From DASQFQ01 sp038327685 (GTDB taxonomy: Bacteria > Actinomycetota > Thermoleophilia > Solirubrobacterales > Solirubrobacteraceae), in NCBI GenBank assembly GCA_038327685.1, contig JBBQLH010000062.1, positions 1 through 24,672 of the forward strand: 24,672 nt of DNA, written 5' to 3'. Shown in pieces: positions 21,319-24,672 of the stretch (position 1 is the stretch's first letter; each line of letters opens with the position of its first letter). The position numbers and the translations under genes were made by a program. The notes under the pieces were generated by a model. It did no database searches and was not told the origin of the DNA. It saw only the letters and a list, made by a program, of their open reading frames with translations.

Positions 21319-22134
21319 ATGTCAGAGGTCAACAACCACCTCTACGAGACGATCGACCGCCTCAATTCGCACGAGTCGGCCCACACGCGGCGCAAGCTCG
21401 TGGGAACGACCGCGGCCGCGCTCGGCTCGATGGGGCTGCTCGGCTTCGCGTCGAGGAATGCGTCCGCAGCGGTCAAGACGAATGCGGCGAACTCGGTCAA
21501 GAACATCACGACGGTCGCCGCCACGGCCGAGGTGCTGGCCACGATCGTCAACACCGTCGGGCCCGAGAAGCTCGGTAATCGCCTCGACGCGGTCACGCGG
21601 CGCAACATCCGCGCCGCCGCGCAGCAGGAGAAGAACCACTACGAGCTGCTCACGTCCAACGCCGTCGGCGGCAAGCCGGCCACGACGACGATCTACGTGC
21701 CCGACGAGGTGTTCGCGTCGCCCGAGGCGCTGCTGACCACGCTCGCCGTCGGCGACCAGGTCTTCATCAACGCCTACCTGCTGGCCAACACCGTGTTCGC
21801 CCGTCAGGGCAACCTCATGGGCGCGAAGTTCGCCCGCTACACCGCCGAGATCATGGCCACGGAGGCCGTGCACCGCGCGCTCGCCCTGCAGTCGCTCGGC
21901 AAGCTCGGCAACGACCGCGTCTACGCGAAGTTCGCGCAGCGCGAGGCGGTCTCGGGCCTGCCCACCACGGGCGCGCCCGGCTTCTACAAGATCCTCGACG
22001 CCGTGACGGTGCTCGAGTCCGCCGGCTTCGGCTTCGGCAAGCCCGGCAGCAAGCCCGGCACGAAGTACGAGTACGCGGAGGTCGCCGCGCGCACTCCGAG
22101 CGACCCCGACGTCAACACGATCACGATCAGCTAG
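21319..22134 (+). CDS. Tat-exported ferritin-like domain protein
   Basis: A 271-residue protein. The N-terminus has a twin-arginine signal: HTRRKLVG (R24, R25), a hydrophobic stretch AAALGSMGLLGF and an ASA cleavage region at about 47-49. The mature part is a four-helix ferritin-like bundle with two ExxH motifs, QQEKNHYELL and TEAVHRAL, enough for a diiron site. Such Ferritin_2-type proteins occur in many actinobacteria; their role (iron or oxidative-stress handling outside the membrane) is poorly known. ATG 21319 follows AAGGGAGA by 3-4 bases. It is not coupled to its neighbours. The C-terminus has a GFGKPGSKPGTKYEY tail. Confidence 0.85.
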   Translation: MSEVNNHLYETIDRLNSHESAHTRRKLVGTTAAALGSMGLLGFASRNASAAVKTNAANSVKNITTVAATAEVLATIVNTVGPEKLGNRLDAVTRRNIRAAAQQEKNHYELLTSNAVGGKPATTTIYVPDEVFASPEALLTTLAVGDQVFINAYLLANTVFARQGNLMGAKFARYTAEIMATEAVHRALALQSLGKLGNDRVYAKFAQREAVSGLPTTGAPGFYKILDAVTVLESAGFGFGKPGSKPGTKYEYAEVAARTPSDPDVNTITIS

Positions 22135-22146
22135 CCGCCTCGGCGC

Positions 22147-22176
22147 GCCGCCGCCCGCGCCACGGCGGGCGGTGGC
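22147..22176. terminator. Bidirectional terminator hairpin
   Basis: CCGCCCGC (22151-22158) and GCGGGCGG (22165-22172) pair around a 6-base loop, and the stem extends to 12 pairs (GCCG against TGGC, with one G-T). It lies between the convergent ferritin-like and gnd genes, where a shared terminator is expected. There is no T-run on either side. Confidence 0.6.
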
Positions 22177-22197
22177 CGCTCAGGACGCCGCCGCGGC

Positions 22198-23637
22198 TCA
22201 GCCGTCGGTGCGCACCTCGTCGCCGTCCTGGCCCCAGCGCACGTGGTAGGCGCCCTCCTCGTCGACGCGGCGGTACGTGTGCGCCCCGAAGAGGTCGCGC
22301 AGCCCCTGGATCAGCGAGGCCGGCCCGCGCTCGCGGCGGTAGCCGTCGTAGTAGGCGAGCGAGGAGGTGAAGGCCGGCACCGGCAGGCCGATCTCGACCG
22401 AGTGCGAGATCACGCGCCGCCACGAGTCCTGGGCGTCGGCGACCGCGTCGCGGAAGTAGTCGACGAGCAGCAGGTTCGGCGTCTGCGGGTCGCTGTCGTA
22501 GGCCTCGCGGATGCGGTCGAGGAAGCGCGCGCGGATGATGCAGCCGCCGCGCCAGATCGTCGCCATCGCGCCGAGGTCGAGCTCCCAGCCCTCCGACTTC
22601 GCGGCTGCCGACATCTGCTCGAAGCCCTGCGCGTAGGCGACGACCTTGGAGGCATAGAGCGCCTGGCGCACGTCGTCGATCAGCGAACGGTCCGCGCGTG
22701 CGTTCTCCCCGGGCGTCGGCCCGCGGAGCTGCGACGACGCCGCTTTGCGCTGGTCGCCGAGCGCGGAGAGCGAGCGCGCGAACACCGCCTCGGTGATCGC
22801 CGTCAGCGGCACGCCGAGCTCCAGCGCGTCCTGGGCCGTCCAGCGGCCGGTGCCCTTCTGCTCGGCCTGGTCGAGGATCACGTCCACCAGCGGCTGGCCG
22901 GTGCGCTCGTCGGTCTTATCGAGCACGGTCGCGGTGATCTCGATCAGGAAGGAGTCGAGGTCGCCCTCGTTCCACTCGTGGAAGACGTTCGCGATCTCCG
23001 GCACCTCGAGCCCGACGCCGTGGCGCAGCAGGTCGTAGGCCTCGGCGATCAGCTGGATGTCCGCGTACTCGATCCCGTTGTGGACCATCTTCACGTAGTG
23101 GCCCGCGCCGTCGGCGCCGACGTATGTGCAGCACGGGGTGCCGTCGACCTGCGCGGCGATCGACGTGAAGACGTCCTCGACGTCCGCGTAGGCCTCCTTC
23201 GCGCCGCCCGGCATGATGCTCGGCCCGTTCAGCGCGCCCTCCTCGCCGCCGGAGACCCCGACGCCGAGAAAGCGCAGACCGCGCTCGTTCATCGCCTTGT
23301 CGCGGCGCTGGGTGTCGCGGAAGTGCGAGTTGCCGCCGTCGATGATCGTGTCGCCCTCGTCGAGCAGCGGCGCGAGCTCCTCGATCACGGCGTCGACCGC
23401 CGGGCCGGCCTTGACCATGGTCATGATCGTCCGCGGGCGCTCGAGCGCCTGGACGAATTCCTCCGTCGTGCCGGTGCCCGTGATCGGCCCTTCGGAGCCG
23501 TGCTCGGACATGAACTGCTCGGTCTTGGACGCGGTGCGGTTGTGCACTGCGATGGGGATGTCGTGGTGGGCGACGTTGCGGGCGAGGTTGGCGCCCATCA
23601 CCGCCAGGCCGGTCAGGCCGAATCGAGGGCCGCTCAT
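22198..23637 (-). CDS. gnd: 6-phosphogluconate dehydrogenase, decarboxylating
   Basis: A 479-residue enzyme of the usual length. It oxidises 6-phosphogluconate to ribulose 5-phosphate and CO2 in the pentose phosphate pathway, making NADPH. The N-terminal Rossmann region is FGLTGLAVMGANLARN with VHNRTASK, the latter favouring NADP. The family signatures IIDGGNSHFRDT, GVGVSGGEEGALNGPSIMPGG, YVKMVHNGIEY with the catalytic lysine, and the C-terminal LDQAEQKGTGRW are all present. ATG 23637 is chosen because the conserved fold begins five residues later; the longer open frame upstream has no homology. It is divergent from the aldo/keto reductase gene with 46 bases between. Confidence 0.96.
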   Translation of the reverse strand: MSGPRFGLTGLAVMGANLARNVAHHDIPIAVHNRTASKTEQFMSEHGSEGPITGTGTTEEFVQALERPRTIMTMVKAGPAVDAVIEELAPLLDEGDTIIDGGNSHFRDTQRRDKAMNERGLRFLGVGVSGGEEGALNGPSIMPGGAKEAYADVEDVFTSIAAQVDGTPCCTYVGADGAGHYVKMVHNGIEYADIQLIAEAYDLLRHGVGLEVPEIANVFHEWNEGDLDSFLIEITATVLDKTDERTGQPLVDVILDQAEQKGTGRWTAQDALELGVPLTAITEAVFARSLSALGDQRKAASSQLRGPTPGENARADRSLIDDVRQALYASKVVAYAQGFEQMSAAAKSEGWELDLGAMATIWRGGCIIRARFLDRIREAYDSDPQTPNLLLVDYFRDAVADAQDSWRRVISHSVEIGLPVPAFTSSLAYYDGYRRERGPASLIQGLRDLFGAHTYRRVDEEGAYHVRWGQDGDEVRTDG

Positions 23638-23683
23638 GGCGCGGCACCCTAAACCCTGGGCGCCCGGGGTAGGGGAGAGGGTC

Positions 23684-24672
23684 ATGGACACGACTCCGCT
23701 CGGCCCGTTCACCGTCTCCCGTCTGTGCATCGGCACGATGCTGATGGGCTCGAAGACTCCCGTCGAGGAGTCCCACCGGATGCTCGACCGCTACCTCGAG
23801 GCAGGCGGCAACTTCCTCGACACCGCGGATGTCTACGACGACGGCGGGTCGGAGGAGACGCTCGCGCCCTGGCTCGCCGGCCACCGCGACGAGGTCGTGC
23901 TCGCGACCAAGGTGCGCTTCCCGGTCTCGGACCCCGGCGGGCAAGGCCTCGATCCCGACCGCATCCGCGCGGCCTGCGACGCCAGCCTGCGCCGCCTCGG
24001 CGTCGACGAGATCGACCTCTACCAGGTGCACGCGCCCGATCCCGAGGTGCCGCTGGAGGCGACCCTCGAGGCGCTCGACGGCCTCGTGCGGGCGGGGAAG
24101 GTCAAGGCGCTCGGCGTCTCGAACTTCCCGGCCTGGCTGCTGGCGTGGTCGGTGGCGCTGCAGGACCGCAACGGCTGGTCCCCGTTCATCTCATTGCAGC
24201 CGCAGTACTCGCTCGTGGAGCGCGCGATCGAGACGGAGATCCTGCCCTTCTGCCGCGCCGCCGGGCTCGGGGTGCTGCCGTGGGGCCCGCTCGGCGCGGG
24301 CTTCCTCACCGGGCGCTACTCACGCGACGCGGCGATGCCCGAGGGCTCGCGGATGGCCGGCGCCGCCGACGAGCTGGAGGAGGCGCCCGCGCGGCGCGCG
24401 ATCGAGCGCAACTTCAAGGTCGTCGATGAGGCCCGCACGATCGCGGACTCGAAGGGCGCGACGGTGTCGCAGGTCGCGCTGGCGTGGCTGCTCGGGACCG
24501 ACGGGGTGACGGCGCCGATCGTCGGGCCGCGCACCTTCGAGCAGCTCGAGGACCTGCTCGGCGCGAGCGAGGTGCAGCTGAGCGAGGAGGAGCGGGCGCG
24601 GCTCGAGGCGCCCGCCCAACCGCCGGACCCCTACCCGCAGCGCTTCCTGCGCGAGCAGAACGGGATCGGCGA
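23684..24672 (+). CDS. Aldo/keto reductase (C-terminus cut by window)
   Basis: The first 329 residues of an aldo/keto reductase; the frame is open at the window edge and only a short C-terminus is missing. The tetrad is D46, Y51, K76 and H116 (NFLDTADVYDD, LATKV, YQVHAPD). Later motifs are GVSNFPAWLL, LQPQYSLVERAIE and LPWGPLGAGFLTGRYS, typical of the AKR11/12-like potassium-channel-beta-related group. GGGGAGAGG (23672-23680) precedes ATG 23684. NADPH for it could come from the divergent gnd product (inference). It belongs to a different subgroup from the reductase at 13218-14075. The substrate is unknown. Confidence 0.93.
   Translation, partial: MDTTPLGPFTVSRLCIGTMLMGSKTPVEESHRMLDRYLEAGGNFLDTADVYDDGGSEETLAPWLAGHRDEVVLATKVRFPVSDPGGQGLDPDRIRAACDASLRRLGVDEIDLYQVHAPDPEVPLEATLEALDGLVRAGKVKALGVSNFPAWLLAWSVALQDRNGWSPFISLQPQYSLVERAIETEILPFCRAAGLGVLPWGPLGAGFLTGRYSRDAAMPEGSRMAGAADELEEAPARRAIERNFKVVDEARTIADSKGATVSQVALAWLLGTDGVTAPIVGPRTFEQLEDLLGASEVQLSEEERARLEAPAQPPDPYPQRFLREQNGIG

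Noticed and set aside
1..24672. tRNA, rRNA, CRISPR array, insertion sequence or prophage
   Set aside because: I found no transposase or integrase motif, no spaced identical repeats of CRISPR size, and no recognisable RNA gene; the intergenic spaces are at most about 135 bases.

Overview
The window is very GC-rich, tightly packed bacterial DNA. Most neighbouring genes overlap by 4 or 5 bases (ATGA, GTGA, TGATG). GTG starts are common, and one TTG start has a strong ribosome site. Promoter -10 elements are of the TANNNT type. A PaaX regulator, a Tat-exported ferritin-like protein and small DUF1707/FHA proteins all fit a high-GC actinobacterium. Thermoleophilia/Solirubrobacterales is my best guess, by inference only. 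I see no tRNA, rRNA, CRISPR array, insertion sequence or phage structural gene, and no gene-free stretch longer than about 135 bases.

Region 1 (1-10250) is an aerobic aryl-CoA degradation cluster. It begins with a cut-off methyltransferase, a hotdog thioesterase and the repressor paaX. A leftward operon follows, reading from 4487 down to 2038: paaA, the MIP18 half of paaD, paaB, paaC and a separate zinc-ribbon half of paaD. It encodes a multicomponent diiron aryl-CoA oxygenase. From a nearly symmetrical promoter (about 4505-4556) a rightward operon diverges: paaY, aldehyde dehydrogenase 1, enoyl-CoA hydratase, aldehyde dehydrogenase 2 and a benzoate-CoA-ligase-family enzyme. The expected flow is aryl acid to aryl-CoA (ligase), ring epoxidation (PaaABC with the PaaD parts), then ring opening, hydration and oxidation of the resulting aldehyde. 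PaaY and the hotdog thioesterases would recycle dead-end CoA esters. No paaE, paaK, paaZ or paaG is present. The PaaC-like subunit keeps a full set of diiron ligands.

Region 2 (10236-17141) is a leftward run. A short DUF1707/half-FHA protein comes first, then larB-larC-larE (nickel-pincer nucleotide cofactor synthesis, with no larA here). These are followed by an aldo/keto reductase, a feruloyl-CoA-synthase-like ligase whose conserved N-terminus lacks a usual start codon, an alpha/beta hydrolase and a second hotdog thioesterase.

Region 3 (17187-21208) is the most unusual part. A leftward gene encodes a Streptomyces-type (microbial) transglutaminase with Cys-Asp-His catalytic residues, followed 7 bases later by a prolyl-aminopeptidase-like S33 hydrolase. 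Divergent from it is a coupled three-gene operon: two small unknown proteins and a metzincin-type metallopeptidase. The transglutaminase and the metallopeptidase share an N-terminal LQRxAGNRA motif, typical of proteins linked to extracellular contractile injection systems, and neither has a signal peptide. I read this as a candidate effector/processing locus.

Region 4 (21319-24672) holds a Tat-exported ferritin-like protein, 6-phosphogluconate dehydrogenase and an aldo/keto reductase cut by the window edge. A strong hairpin lies between the first two, which are convergent.
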